A stretch of DNA of 64,000 bases from Glebionis coronaria (GCA_025667525.1 CM046875.1:118348340-118412339); one strand, 5' to 3'; shown: positions 36,684 through 46,511, counted from the stretch's first letter. Program-made: numbers and translations. The notes: a model not told the origin generated them from the sequence alone.

Positions 36684-37511
36684 CTAGCGGTTACCATGAG
36701 ATGGGAGTATCGTCGCTACCCTTCGCGCCATGTTCCTTATCGATGTGGTCAGAGAACCAATAGTGTGTTCGAGTCTCGAGAGGATTCCATTTCCCTCCGC
36801 GCCTTTTGTTGAGGGTGGCTCAGTGATCATGGTAGGAGTCTTCCTACGACCCGAGTTTGTCTGACATCGCCGACACCGCGCCACCCTTTTTCGAACATCC
36901 GTATGCATAAATGGCCAAAAATACCCTGAGCGAGTAATCTCATCAACCACAGCTATTGGACCACATGGGCATACCCTTTTATGTGCGGCTTCCATGACCA
37001 CCCGTGCTTGCTCTGTCGCTAGACATTGCAGTGTTCGCCCATTACTTGATTGTCTGTACAGTGTTCCCCTGATGACCTTAAAGTGCCTAGCTCTCACTTG
37101 CAATTTCCTAGCTTTCCTTCCATTGCTTAATAATGTATTATGTGTCAAAAACTCTTGAATAGGCGTCATCCATGTTTGCGCCTCAGGATTCGCGTTTATG
37201 TTTTTGTGTAAGCTAAAATCAACTAGCATGTGACTAGGAGGTTTGTTCATGTTCAGGATTGATAACTGCTCCATGTCAGTTGTGATTTCGTCATGTTCTT
37301 CTGAAACTTTGCGCATAGCAAAATCCGCGAACTGCCTGGTTATGTCCCTCTCTTTTTCCGTGTATTGGATTAGTATATGTCCTCGTGGCTCGCATGACCC
37401 CATGACCCTTCTCGCCACCAGAGGGTTGTATGTGTAGGACACTAGGCTTTTCATGCCCAATCTGAGCGCCAGTCTTAGACCGGCTATGAGGGCTTCATAA
37501 TCTGCTTCCAT
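36684..37511 (-). pseudogene. Tat RNase H fragment and integrase zinc finger
   Basis: The frame opens EADYEALIAGLRLALRLGMKSL, the middle of the second (Tat-specific) RNase H domain. It runs through the linker to an integrase zinc finger (HKRVCPCGPIAVVDEITRSGYFWPFMHTDVRKRVARCRRCQ). After TEPPSTKGAEGNGILSRLEH the expected DDE core is absent. The block joins protease-derived sequence directly upstream, so RT, the first RNase H and the start of this RNase H have been deleted. The product could not copy or integrate DNA. Confidence 0.82.
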
Positions 37512-37512
37512 G

Positions 37513-38298
37513 CTAGTTGTGGGGAAGTTGAACAGCAGTGCGTAGGTGATCTTTATATCGCCCTATTTGTGAGGATAAAGCCTGCATTTGGTCCTCTTCT
37601 CCTGCGAAGACTGCCGCAAAGAGGACCCATGGGATCCCCGACGGTGAGCCCTTGCTCACAAATATGCTTTTAGCATGGGAATCTTCCGAGATACATCTCC
37701 TTCTCTTAATTAGTGAGCTGGATTCCGTGTTGCGCTGACTCCTATCTGCGTCCTTCCTTTTTACGTTGTGGCATGAAGTGCTGCTACCCCCTTCGAGCAT
37801 ATCTATGTTGCGAATGGTTATCACTCTGTCCTGTACTGGGAATTTGAACATACCATGTACCGTGGAGGGTACCGCTCGTAGTGTTTTTAGTGATGACTGT
37901 CCAATTATCCCACTGTACGATGATTGAGATCGCACAACCATGAAATCCATCCACACCATTGTCGAGTGACCTGAGCCTCCAATAGTTACCCGTGTGCAGA
38001 GGTGTCCTAGTGGTCGGGTTTTATCGCCGTTAAACCCTGTGAGGATTTGTGTGGTGTCTTTTAGCTCCTTCTGTATTACCAACGGTAGTTGTGCGAAACA
38101 ATGTTCGCTTAATATGTTCGATGCTGACCCTCCAACGACGCACATGCCTTCTATAGCATGGTCCCCGAGGGCTATGTCAATAGTCAATGACCCGACTCTA
38201 TAGTCCATGTCTGAAAGAATAGGGAATGTTATCTCCTCGTCGCGCAAAAACTCCGCGATCATTCCCCTTTGCATAAAAGACCTTTCCCTTTCCGCCAT
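37513..38298 (-). pseudogene. Tat aspartic protease region
   Basis: A 261-codon block has LTIDIALGDHAIEGMCVVGGSASNILSEHCFAQL, the Tat protease active-site region. The expected aspartate in the D-x-G-S motif is valine here, so it is probably inactive. YSGIIGQSSLKTLRAVPSTVHGMFKFP follows, matching the conserved flap and end region. The tail after about residue 175 is low-complexity, and the frame stops two bases before the RNase H fragment. Confidence 0.78.
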
Positions 38299-38322
38299 GT
38301 AAATGGTTATGGGCTTATCTTT

Positions 38323-39303
38323 CTATTTTTTCGCTTCACTTTTCTTTGTGTCCGTTCTCTTCCTCCAGTCTCTTATCAGGTGATTTAACTTCCCTGCTTT
38401 GACCAGGCTCTCAATATGCCTTTTTAGTTGGATGCACTCATCATTAGCATGTCCTTTATCGTCATCGTATTCACAATGCTTTGTGTTATCCCGTTTGTCT
38501 GTTGGTGCCATCATTGGGCTAGGCTTTGGAAAGCCTACACCCTCTAATAAAAATATTTACTTGGAGGTCTTTTGCAGCGGGGTAAACTTACCATTGTTGT
38601 TATTGCGCCCTTGCTTCATTGTGCCTTAGAAGTCCAGAGTACGACTGATGTTTTGCCCATATGACTGTTTCTTGGGCCGGTCTTGGTATTTATAGCCTGA
38701 TGTCATCTGCCTGCTATCCGCTGTTGTGGTCTCGCCCTGAATAAATGCTCGGTCCTTCTTCATTACCCCATCAAATGTTGAGTGGGTCCTGTCATTCAAT
38801 TTCTTTATTAGGTCCGGGTTAGTGATACCCGCAAGAAATCCAGAAATGTTAAAAATTTCAGGGCAATCTTTGATTTGGTTGCATTCAGATTTGAAGCGCT
38901 CCATGAAGTCTTCAAGGCTTTCATTGTGCCTCTGTTTTACTCTTGCAAGTGAGACATGGCTTTTGTCGTACTTATTTTATTGCACATAATTTCTTCTGAA
39001 TGCTCTCCTAATCTCTTCGAATCCATTAATGCTCCTTCGTAGAAGGCGGTCGAACCATGTCCGGGCGTTCTCGATAAGCGTTGAGTTGAACATGTGGCAC
39101 CATATGGCCTCTGGCCATTGTTCTATCCCTGCTTGAGATTCGAAAACTTTTAAGTGATCATCTGGATCCGTCGTACCGTCGTAAGTTTTGACATTGGACA
39201 ACATGTGTCTCTTTTTGTTATCTTTGAAAGTAGTTATGCGTTCTAAAAACGCACTTCTTTTCTCCCTTCGCCATGGGAGGGTCCACTCATCTTCACTGCT
39301 CAT
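38323..39303 (-). pseudogene. Tat gag, capsid and zinc-knuckle part
   Basis: Block 39303-38977 has MLSNVKTYDGTTDPDDHLKVFESQ and MFNSTLIENARTWFDRL, the Tat capsid signature. Block 38904-38626 continues with FKSECNQIKDCPEIFNISGFLAGI. Block 38514-38323 has a knuckle-like CEYDDDKGHANDECIQLKRHIE. Frameshifts near 38970 and stops near 38515-38625 interrupt it. At 39374 the nested copia element begins; the N-terminal part of gag resumes at 46512. Confidence 0.85.
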
Positions 39304-39378
39304 CCTTGGTTTTTTGGGCGCCCTGCGGTGTTTTCTGTCGTAGTCTGAAGAATCAGAATCCTCAGTGGACGAAAGAGC

Positions 39379-39724
39379 TGAAGGTCTACGTAATTAATGG
39401 CCTATTCTAGATCATGGATTTGGTGGATTAGGTTGGTTGATTGATTGATTAATAAAGAAGAAATGAAGGAATTAGATGAGGAATTAGAGAGAGAAAGGAG
39501 AGAAGGGAGAGAATTGTAGAGAGAGAAAGTGAAATGGAAAAATGATTAATGTGAAAAATGTGAATCAACAACCCCCTCCTAACATGCTAGGAGGGGTATA
39601 TATATAGCCCACCCTACATGTGGGCTATATGGACTATACATAAAGTAAATAGATCACGAGCCCATTACATAATTATCGTTGGAGCGACCGATCCTTCATA
39701 AATACGTAAAACGTATTTCCAACA
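39379..39724 (-). mobile_element. 3' LTR of the gag-only element
   Basis: On the minus strand it starts TGTTGGAAATACG and ends GACCTTCA. A TATA run (TATATATA, 39598-39606) is followed at once by a hairpin with arms CCCCTCCTA/TAGGAGGGG on the plus strand (39574-39597). It appears identical to the 5' LTR. Confidence 0.95.
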
Positions 39725-39744
39725 ATCTCCCCCTAAGGGAGGTC
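39725..39744 (-). other. Polypurine tract of the gag-only element
   Basis: The minus strand reads GACCTCCCTTAGGGGGAGAT directly before the 3' LTR. The tract and the adjoining first LTR bases are duplicated at 39824-39859, about 115 bases upstream in the element. Confidence 0.82.
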
Positions 39745-42019
39745 GCTCCAAGTTACAAAGTTCTAAATAGTCTATAACTCGTGATCTATGCTAACTAAGA
39801 TGTGACCGAGACTTTATTGGAAAAACGTATTTCCAACAATCTCCCCCTAAGGGAGGTCACATCTTTTTACAAAATCTTAAACCTAGCATCTATGCTTGAG
39901 TCTTCGATCTTGTTCTTGTGAATATGCTTGATGTGATCTTTGACTTTAGTCTTGAGCATGTTTCCTTGCCTTGACCTTGTGCATTCTTCACTTGTGATAT
40001 TTGCCTCTTTGTGACTTCATGTTCCACATACTTATACTTTTAAATTCTTGAAAGCTTCAGAGTTTGATACAGCGGAAGACTTGACCTTCAGGCTTTCTTG
40101 AATTTGTTGAAGTACTAATTGTATGTAGTATAAGCATGTGGTGACGACTTCTTCTGGATTGTACACCGCGTTGCCACCTTCTTGTTACGCTGCATAAGAC
40201 AGTTAGCAACAAAACAATATACACGGATGAAATGGCCTTGAACATTTCATTCTAATTCGGTAGCAATTTACCTCCGGTCGGTGAAGACCGTTGGACGATA
40301 TTAAATATCGTACTTGTGGCAGGTAGTTTCAATAAAGAACCTCCTTGACAAGATTTCGCGGGTAAACCCGTTCTCTTTACTCGACCGTCCAAAGCTGACT
40401 GCGAACGTAAAGAGTGAATCATTTGGATAATATTATCCGCATGATTTGAAGCCGTCAATACATGTTCCTGGAACAAGTGAAGTTCAATTAAGAACCGCAC
40501 CATCGTTGCTTTCCAGTTGTCACTAGCTTGATTCATATAGAATCTTGCAAGTTACCTACCAAGTGCTGTTTGATGTTAACACTAGAAGGATTTCCATTCG
40601 TCACTGTAAATACTTAATCGTATTACTCTGAATGTTCTGGCAAGATCATATGATAATGCGTAGAGGCCTGGAACGTGTTTAAATTCATTTAAGAATTAAA
40701 CCACTGTTGCTTTCCAGTTATCACAAGTTTGATTCATAAAGAATCGCACAAGTCACCTACCATGAGCTTTTTGATATTCGCTCAAGAAGGATTTCCATCT
40801 TCATTGTAAATACTTTCGTATTACTCGGATGTTCAGGCAAGATCATGAAGATTTTGCGTAGGACTCTTAAGAACTTTCTTACTTTTCACAGTGTGTGAAG
40901 AAGCAAGTGAATATGAAAGTGTGTCCTAATGAGATATTTGATGATCTCAAATGGCTCTAGACTCGATCGTGCATTTTGGATTTTAGTGATCGGAGGCTGG
41001 AGAGGAGTGCCACCTTTTCAATACCAATTTATTCGGAGTGAATAAATCAATAGATAATGTGTTGATCTCCGTGTGATTAAAACAAATACCTTTTGAGAGA
41101 TATTTGAGTTAGCTGGGAAGGGTTGTGCATTGCATCACTGGGTCCATGATGTCTTTCTTCAATACCGAGAATCATTAGCAAAAATGACCTCAATAGCATA
41201 TGTATTGACCCGGTTTCTGCCTAAAGTTGTAAGGAGGGCTTCTTTCTTTACACCCTTTATCTTTACAATTCTTTTTCATTCTTCAACTCCTTCAATGCTT
41301 ACCAATACGTCATAACTAGCACCTTGTTGTGATTGTTCCAGTGCTAACTTAAGTACTTGGTCGGCATTCAGCTACGTTCACAATCTATCTCCATCTTTCC
41401 TAAGGACTACTATTTCTAGCTATGGAATGTCCTTGGGAAGATTCCTCCGGTTCTAGAGAAATCATTGGACTTTAACCTATCCTACCATCCTTATGTCACC
41501 ACAATCGTCACCGTCGTGAATAGAGATGTTTTTGGGTAAGTGTATGTCACCATGAAATCCACTTTGAAGTACAAATCCATTTTGCTCCCCCTTAACATGT
41601 GCTACGATATTCGAAAACATTTTGCACATGTCGGGATGAGCTATCACGTTAAGTCAAACCTTGATTGATCATATCCCATATTAAATCACATTTTCTCCCC
41701 CATATTAAAAATATTAACCCAATCGATGTTTTTAATATCAATTGATTTAATAGCATTTTAAGAAAATTTGGGAAGAAAAATGCAAATCCAATTATCTTCA
41801 TGAGTTTAACAAGCTCCCCCTCAAATTAATGAGGGTGTACTTGAAACGTAAATTAAATACCTTTTAAACACAAGTGTAAGGTATTTATTACGTGCAAAGA
41901 TCATATATAATAATGAATTCACAAGATTAGCAATGTACGAGGTTGGACCTGAATAATGGAGAACAGCATATGAAAGAAGCACATGGTTCTTGTTCACGAA
42001 TGTTGGTCACCTCGTCACG
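39745..42019 (-). other. Downstream noncoding region of the gag-only element, hairpin-rich
   Basis: There is no gene here; all frames are short and unlike known proteins. Many short perfect inverted repeats follow each other: CGGTC/GACCG (40275-40290), CGATATT/AATATCG (40296-40310), CGGGT/ACCCG (40359-40370), CTCTTTAC/GTAAAGAG (40373-40414) and a nested pair at 40417-40446. Two diverged copies of a roughly 200-base unit lie at 40462-40862. The interval 41100-41990 has no clear feature beyond similar small inverted repeats. Confidence 0.7.
40462..40862. repeat. Diverged tandem duplication of about 200 bp
   Basis: Units at about 40465-40660 and 40668-40862 share, in the same order, GCTTTCCAGTT, GATTCATA.AGAATC, ACCTACCA, AGAAGGATTTCCAT, TGTAAATACTT, GTATTACTC and GGCAAGATCAT. 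In the first small hairpin GTTC/GAAC of one unit corresponds to ATTC/GAAT of the other. Confidence 0.8.
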
Positions 42020-42023
42020 TCCC

Positions 42024-43032
42024 CGAGAAAATTAATTCTCGTTGTAGAGTCAAAGCTTTCCGGTGAAATGCTTGACTTAATTATGAAAAGCGGGTTGCTA
42101 TCTGAAATAATAGCAAACCATATGGAGCATGTTTTAAAACTTTTAAACTTCTGCTCGAACTTTATTTACAACCCCGTGTCATTATTGAATGACATTTCTA
42201 GGTTCGTAAATATTATCGATTCCAGAAGACATGCTCGTTTTATCAAAACGTTTTTGAACACACAATTTTGAAAGATTTAGAAAAACCTTTTGAGAAATTC
42301 TCGAAAAATTGTGTTCAAAGTTTTGAAAAACAATTACTTGAGCTTAAGATTTGGAATATCTTAGGAACGAGCTCAAGTCCGAGAAGTTGTAAACTTCTCG
42401 TTGTTAAGGATAAGTTTATCATCGGCGATAAACTTTCCTTTTATCTGAAGAACGAGTCCTAAGCTGACATTTACTTAGAAGTCGTGTTCATGAGCTTGAA
42501 AACTTTGACTGTTTTAACGGAAAGCTCATGACCGAGAAAGGTTAATTTCTCGTTATGAAGAAAAGTTCTCTTATTTAAAAGATACACTTTCCTTTCTGAG
42601 CTTAAAACTTCGAATGTTTTAATACAAGCTCATGACCGAGAAAGGTGAATTTCTCGTTAAGAGGATAAGTTATCATAAAAGATAATCTTTCCTTTATTTT
42701 AAGTTCGAGTTACAGTCTGACATTTAACTGTAAGTCATATACACGAGCTTAAAACCTTTGAATGGTTTTCATGTAAGCTCGTGTCCGAGAAAATTTAATT
42801 TCTCGTTGTAAGGATAAGTTTATCATCGGCGATAAACTTTCCTTTCTTTGATGCACGGGTTATCGTCTGATATTTAACGATAAGCCATAATGCATGAGCT
42901 TAAAAACTTGGAATGTTTTTGATATAAGCTCATGCCCGAGAAAAATGAATTTCTCGTTTTTAGGATAAGTCATCATCGGGATGAACTTTCCTTTCTTTGA
43001 GGATCGAGTTACAGTCTGTTATGTGACTGTAA
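42024..43032. repeat. Tandem array of hairpin-bearing units in the gag-only element
   Basis: About six units of roughly 100-150 bases (the first enlarged) follow the gag stop. Each starts with CGAGAA..TTCTCG (42024, 42380, 42533, 42637, 42786, 42937) and holds up to three further stems: GATAAGTTTATC/GATAAACTT, a stem around the loop CTGACATTTA, and GAGCTT/AAGCTC. Stem bases differ between units in a pairing-preserving way while the CTGAYATTTA loop stays nearly constant. It is not coding. Confidence 0.88.
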
Positions 43033-43047
43033 GTCCTAGTTTGCAGC

Positions 43048-45246
43048 TTAACCATGAATCCCCTGAGACATTTGTTTCTCTGATATCTGCTTCTTCAGCA
43101 ACCAAACTCTAAGAGTGTCCTTAGTTGAATGATACACAATGATTGGACCGCTTTGTTCTTTTGGAACATCAACTTTGGTACCTGCATTCTCATTAGGAGT
43201 TTGTATACTTTGACATGGGTTAGAGATATCAATTATAGAAGCACGTGGGGGTTCACAGTTGGCTTTACTTGTGTCAGAGGTGGCCTGAGGGGATGATTCA
43301 CTTGTCTTAGTTGGCAAACGTTTCCTTTTATAGAAAATCTTAAGTTCGGGCTTAAGTGATGTATCATCCTTTGCAATTTCCTCCCTAGTAGTCTTCGTAG
43401 AATCAGAGACTATCCTAGTTAAAGGGCACTCGTTTCCTACAAGAGTAAAAGTTCTACCAGTGGGGCGCCAAACTTTACCAAAGGGTTTGATTTTAGCTAT
43501 CCACTGGGACTTAATTCTAGCACGGGAGTTTACCTCATCAAGTAATTTCTTGACACAAGCATCATGATTTGCCGTAAAGACACATTTTCTACATGTTTTA
43601 CAAGTAGCATATTTAATGTCTGAATAATTCCTAGATGATTGATCGATGCTCCTAGAAGATGGCATGCTACGGTTAGCAGTGTTGGGTAATCTAGAAGGCA
43701 TCTGACTAGGTTGGACATTGTTATCTCTTGCATGTGTCTTTTGCTTAGCTTCCCCAAGACCAGATTTATGGCAAACGTCATTTGAACTAGTTCTAGACGT
43801 GGTCTTGGTATCTTTAGGGAAACTAGAGGCAATCATATGATTTGGTCTTGCTAAAGCTGGAGTGATCACATTGGGCCTAGTTGCTGGAGTGACTGGTCTA
43901 ATAAGATGAACCAAATCAACTTGGGAGGCAAACCGCGGTCTCGAGGATTGTGGTCGCTCGGATCTAAATGCAGTAGGTTGTCTGACAATCGGTTGTCTGA
44001 CGAACTGATTTGTAGGCGGTTTCCCCAAGATTGATGGTTTTTCAAGCTTAGTGTCCACACTAGGTCCTTTATTTTTTCTTAACTCGTTTTTCAACGCAGC
44101 TATAGCAAAAACCTTTTCCTGTAATTGGGCCTTTAATGTTTCATTTTCTTTGAACACGTTATCTTGGGATGCCAACTTAGATTCAAGCAGTTGAATTTGT
44201 TTCAAAAGATTATCTTTTTCAGCTTTAGAATCTAGAACAGTTTGATCCAATTTTCTTTCAAGAACAACGTTTGACTTTTCAAGTTTTTCAAAGTATGTTT
44301 CAAATTTGACCGTTTTCTTAGAAAATTCAAGTTTGGCATCCTCAAGATCTTTTGATTGTTGAGCTACAATTGTTTCGAGCTCTCTAATCTTGAAATCAGA
44401 AGCAATCAATGAAGCAGTTATAGGATAATTATCATGATATTTAGCATTCTGAACAATCTCTCCCCCATTATGACTTACATCGGATGAATCAGAAGTGGTA
44501 TTGCTATCACTCGTTTCCATCCCATGTTTGTCATAATTAGGTTCAGAATTCTCAAGATGCGGTATATCATCAGCATATACATCATAAACCACATTACATT
44601 GTACCATGTTTGCAGGCTCTGCGTCATAAATGGGTAAGGTGTCATCAAGAGAAATCTCGTGAACATTCCCTGACGTACCACTGGTATCATGTTGTGCTCC
44701 TGATTCCGTGCTCTTGCCATCTTTAGGCTCCAAATTTTCAACCGTATGACAATTGTCCTCTTGCATCTGCGGCATTGATTCTTGCACTCCATTATCATAC
44801 CCTTGCTGAAGTCGAGATCTTTCATAAATCGAAGACGAGACCGATGACATGAGTTTCAAAATCGTATCACGGAAAACTCGAAGCTCGGTATGTGTATCTC
44901 GAAGAAACGATTGGCAAATCATTGAACTTTCAGGCTTGATGATATTAAATTGGAGGAAGGGCGTGAGGTGTGTCACAAGAGCCTTATATGCAAGTACCGA
45001 TGCAGAGTGATTAAAGTTTCCATGGTTGAGTTGCTCGGCGAGTTGGGTCAAAGCGGTAAAAATAGAGTCGATGAATATATGACGATCTTGTCCAAAGATT
45101 GTCACAAATTCGCTCCCTCCTTGAATCCCCGAAAGAGTGACAAGATGAGACTGGAGTAGTTGAAAGGAGGTGATGCCACTTCTCTTAACTTCGTTGTGCC
45201 TTAAATACAATTCTCCCTTTTGACATGTCGAATTCAAGAAATCCAT
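43048..45246 (-). CDS. Intact copia-type Gag, 732 aa
   Basis: This is the structural protein of the gag-only element. ATG is at 45246 and there is no stop until 43048. Residues about 20-145 are helical (TLSGIQGGSEFVTIFGQ, LAEQLNHGNFNHSA) and probably form the capsid-like part. Residues 150-275 are acidic and Ser-rich. A long coiled coil runs over 283-392 (KIRELETIVAQQSKDLEDAK). A basic Pro/Ser/Thr-rich stretch follows to about 540, then a Cys-rich motif YATCKTCRKCVFTANHDACV (Cys 550, 553, 556, 565) in place of a classical CCHC knuckle. WIAKIKPFGKVWRPTGRTF resembles a motif I recall from Asteraceae copia Gags. Protease and later domains never follow. It probably assembles particles that package the element RNA, with enzymes from a related autonomous copy. 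Confidence 0.85.
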   Translation of the reverse strand: MDFLNSTCQKGELYLRHNEVKRSGITSFQLLQSHLVTLSGIQGGSEFVTIFGQDRHIFIDSIFTALTQLAEQLNHGNFNHSASVLAYKALVTHLTPFLQFNIIKPESSMICQSFLRDTHTELRVFRDTILKLMSSVSSSIYERSRLQQGYDNGVQESMPQMQEDNCHTVENLEPKDGKSTESGAQHDTSGTSGNVHEISLDDTLPIYDAEPANMVQCNVVYDVYADDIPHLENSEPNYDKHGMETSDSNTTSDSSDVSHNGGEIVQNAKYHDNYPITASLIASDFKIRELETIVAQQSKDLEDAKLEFSKKTVKFETYFEKLEKSNVVLERKLDQTVLDSKAEKDNLLKQIQLLESKLASQDNVFKENETLKAQLQEKVFAIAALKNELRKNKGPSVDTKLEKPSILGKPPTNQFVRQPIVRQPTAFRSERPQSSRPRFASQVDLVHLIRPVTPATRPNVITPALARPNHMIASSFPKDTKTTSRTSSNDVCHKSGLGEAKQKTHARDNNVQPSQMPSRLPNTANRSMPSSRSIDQSSRNYSDIKYATCKTCRKCVFTANHDACVKKLLDEVNSRARIKSQWIAKIKPFGKVWRPTGRTFTLVGNECPLTRIVSDSTKTTREEIAKDDTSLKPELKIFYKRKRLPTKTSESSPQATSDTSKANCEPPRASIIDISNPCQSIQTPNENAGTKVDVPKEQSGPIIVYHSTKDTLRVWLLKKQISEKQMSQGIHG

Positions 45247-45337
45247 CGAAAGTCGATGAATGACAACTCAATTGTCAGCTCAAGAAATTTTTGTCGACTC
45301 AACTTTTTGATAAAACAAATCGGAATCCAATACTCCC

Positions 45338-45862
45338 TTGATTCAGAACTTTTGGATTGATCCGGAAGATCACCTTGATTCGGAACTTTTGGATTGATCC
45401 GGAACTTCTTGGTTCGGAAGTTCTTGGTTCGGAACTTTGGCTTGATCCGGAACTTCTTGACTCGGAAGTTCTTGGTTCGGAACTTTGGCTTGATCCGGAA
45501 CTTCTTGACTCGGAAGTTCTTGGTTCGGAAGTTTAGCTTGATCCGGAACTTCTTGACTCGAAGGTTCTTGATTCGGAACTTTGGCTTGATCCGGAACTTC
45601 TTGGTTCGGAAGTTTCTTGATTCGGAACTTCTTGACTCGGAAGTTCTTGATTCGGAACTTTGGCTTGATCCGGAACTTCTTGGTTCGGAAGTTTCTTGAT
45701 TCGGAAGTTTCTTGATTCGGAACTTCTTGACTCGGAACTCCTTGATCCGGAACTCCTTGATCCGGAACTTCTTGATCCGGAACTCCTTGATCCGGAACTT
45801 CTTGATCCGGAACTCCTTGATCCGGAACTCCTTGATCCGGAACTTCTTGATCCGGAACTTTT
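45338..45862. repeat. 18-bp minisatellite in the leader of the gag-only element
   Basis: Many copies of a unit close to CTTGATCCGGAACTTC, with 12- to 18-base spacing variants, are most regular at 45716-45862. Higher-order variants with TTGGTTCGG and TTTGGCTTGATCCGG fill 45370-45715. The unit length is a multiple of three and lacks stops, so long frames appear in several frames on both strands. On the minus strand one 179-codon frame (45909-45370) would encode PDQEVPDQGV repeats. Confidence 0.93.
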
Positions 45863-46144
45863 GCTGAATGAACAGAAGATTGTTCCGATGAACAGTCGAA
45901 CAGTAACAATGAAGATTAAGCCCGGATTTTGACCAAATAACCCAAAAAGTTTTGTGCTTTCGACTAAAATAAGTAACAACTATTACTTATCCACTAATCC
46001 CAATCAAAAAAATACCAAAAACACCAAGAATCAAGATGGTTTTTCTTAAAGAACACTAATACAAACTTTTTATGATTTAAGCATGATTAAATCAAAACCC
46101 ACCAAAATCAAACAACATAAAAGAAGAATAAACCAAACTAACCA
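45863..46144 (-). other. Leader of the gag-only element next to the primer site
   Basis: About 280 AT-rich bases between the minisatellite and the primer site, with no gene visible. It is transcribed as the start of the genomic RNA of the element. Confidence 0.6.
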
Positions 46145-46159
46145 AGGCTCTGATACCAA
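46145..46159 (-). other. Primer binding site of the gag-only element
   Basis: The minus strand reads TTGGTATCAGAGCC one base after the LTR end, the initiator methionine tRNA site. It is intact. Confidence 0.92.
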
Positions 46160-46160
46160 T

Positions 46161-46506
46161 TGAAGGTCTACGTAATTAATGGCCTATTCTAGATCATGGA
46201 TTTGGTGGATTAGGTTGGTTGATTGATTGATTAATAAAGAAGAAATGAAGGAATTAGATGAGGAATTAGAGAGAGAAAGGAGAGAAGGGAGAGAATTGTA
46301 GAGAGAGAAAGTGAAATGGAAAAATGATTAATGTGAAAAATGTGAATCAACAACCCCCTCCTAACATGCTAGGAGGGGTATATATATAGCCCACCCTACA
46401 TGTGGGCTATATGGACTATACATAAAGTAAATAGATCACGAGCCCATTACATAATTATCGTTGGAGCGACCGATCCTTCATAAATACGTAAAACGTATTT
46501 CCAACA
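46161..46506 (-). mobile_element. 5' LTR of the gag-only element
   Basis: It appears identical to 39379-39724. TATA lies at 46380-46388 on the minus strand, with a hairpin directly downstream (46356-46379, arms CCCCTCCTA/TAGGAGGGG). The GA-rich stretch 46266-46320 is probably the untranslated leader. Confidence 0.95.
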
Positions 46507-46511
46507 AGAGC

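Larger units (their letters stand above)
39379..46506 (-). mobile_element. Gag-only copia-type element with identical LTRs
   Basis: This 7128-bp element lies inside the Tat gag with AGAGC on both sides (39374-39378 and 46507-46511). Its 346-bp LTRs (39379-39724 and 46161-46506) look identical base for base. On the minus strand it has LTR, primer site TTGGTATCAGAGCC, an 18-bp-repeat leader, one intact 732-codon gag, a 3.3-kb hairpin-rich region, polypurine tract and LTR. No protease, integrase or RT is present. It must have moved recently using another element's enzymes. A second copy begins at 63968. Confidence 0.93.

Noticed and set aside
40057..40536. Small frames in the hairpin region of the gag-only element as protease or integrase remnants
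   Set aside because: No catalytic or family motif is visible, and they overlap the inverted repeats.
42024..43032. CRISPR-like repeat array
   Set aside because: Units are diverged, contiguous hairpins without constant repeats or unique spacers, inside a plant retrotransposon.
45370..45932. Three overlapping long frames (PDQEV, SGSRS and LLDPE repeats)
   Set aside because: All come from one 18-bp minisatellite without stops. I kept only the repeat; a translated product is unproven.
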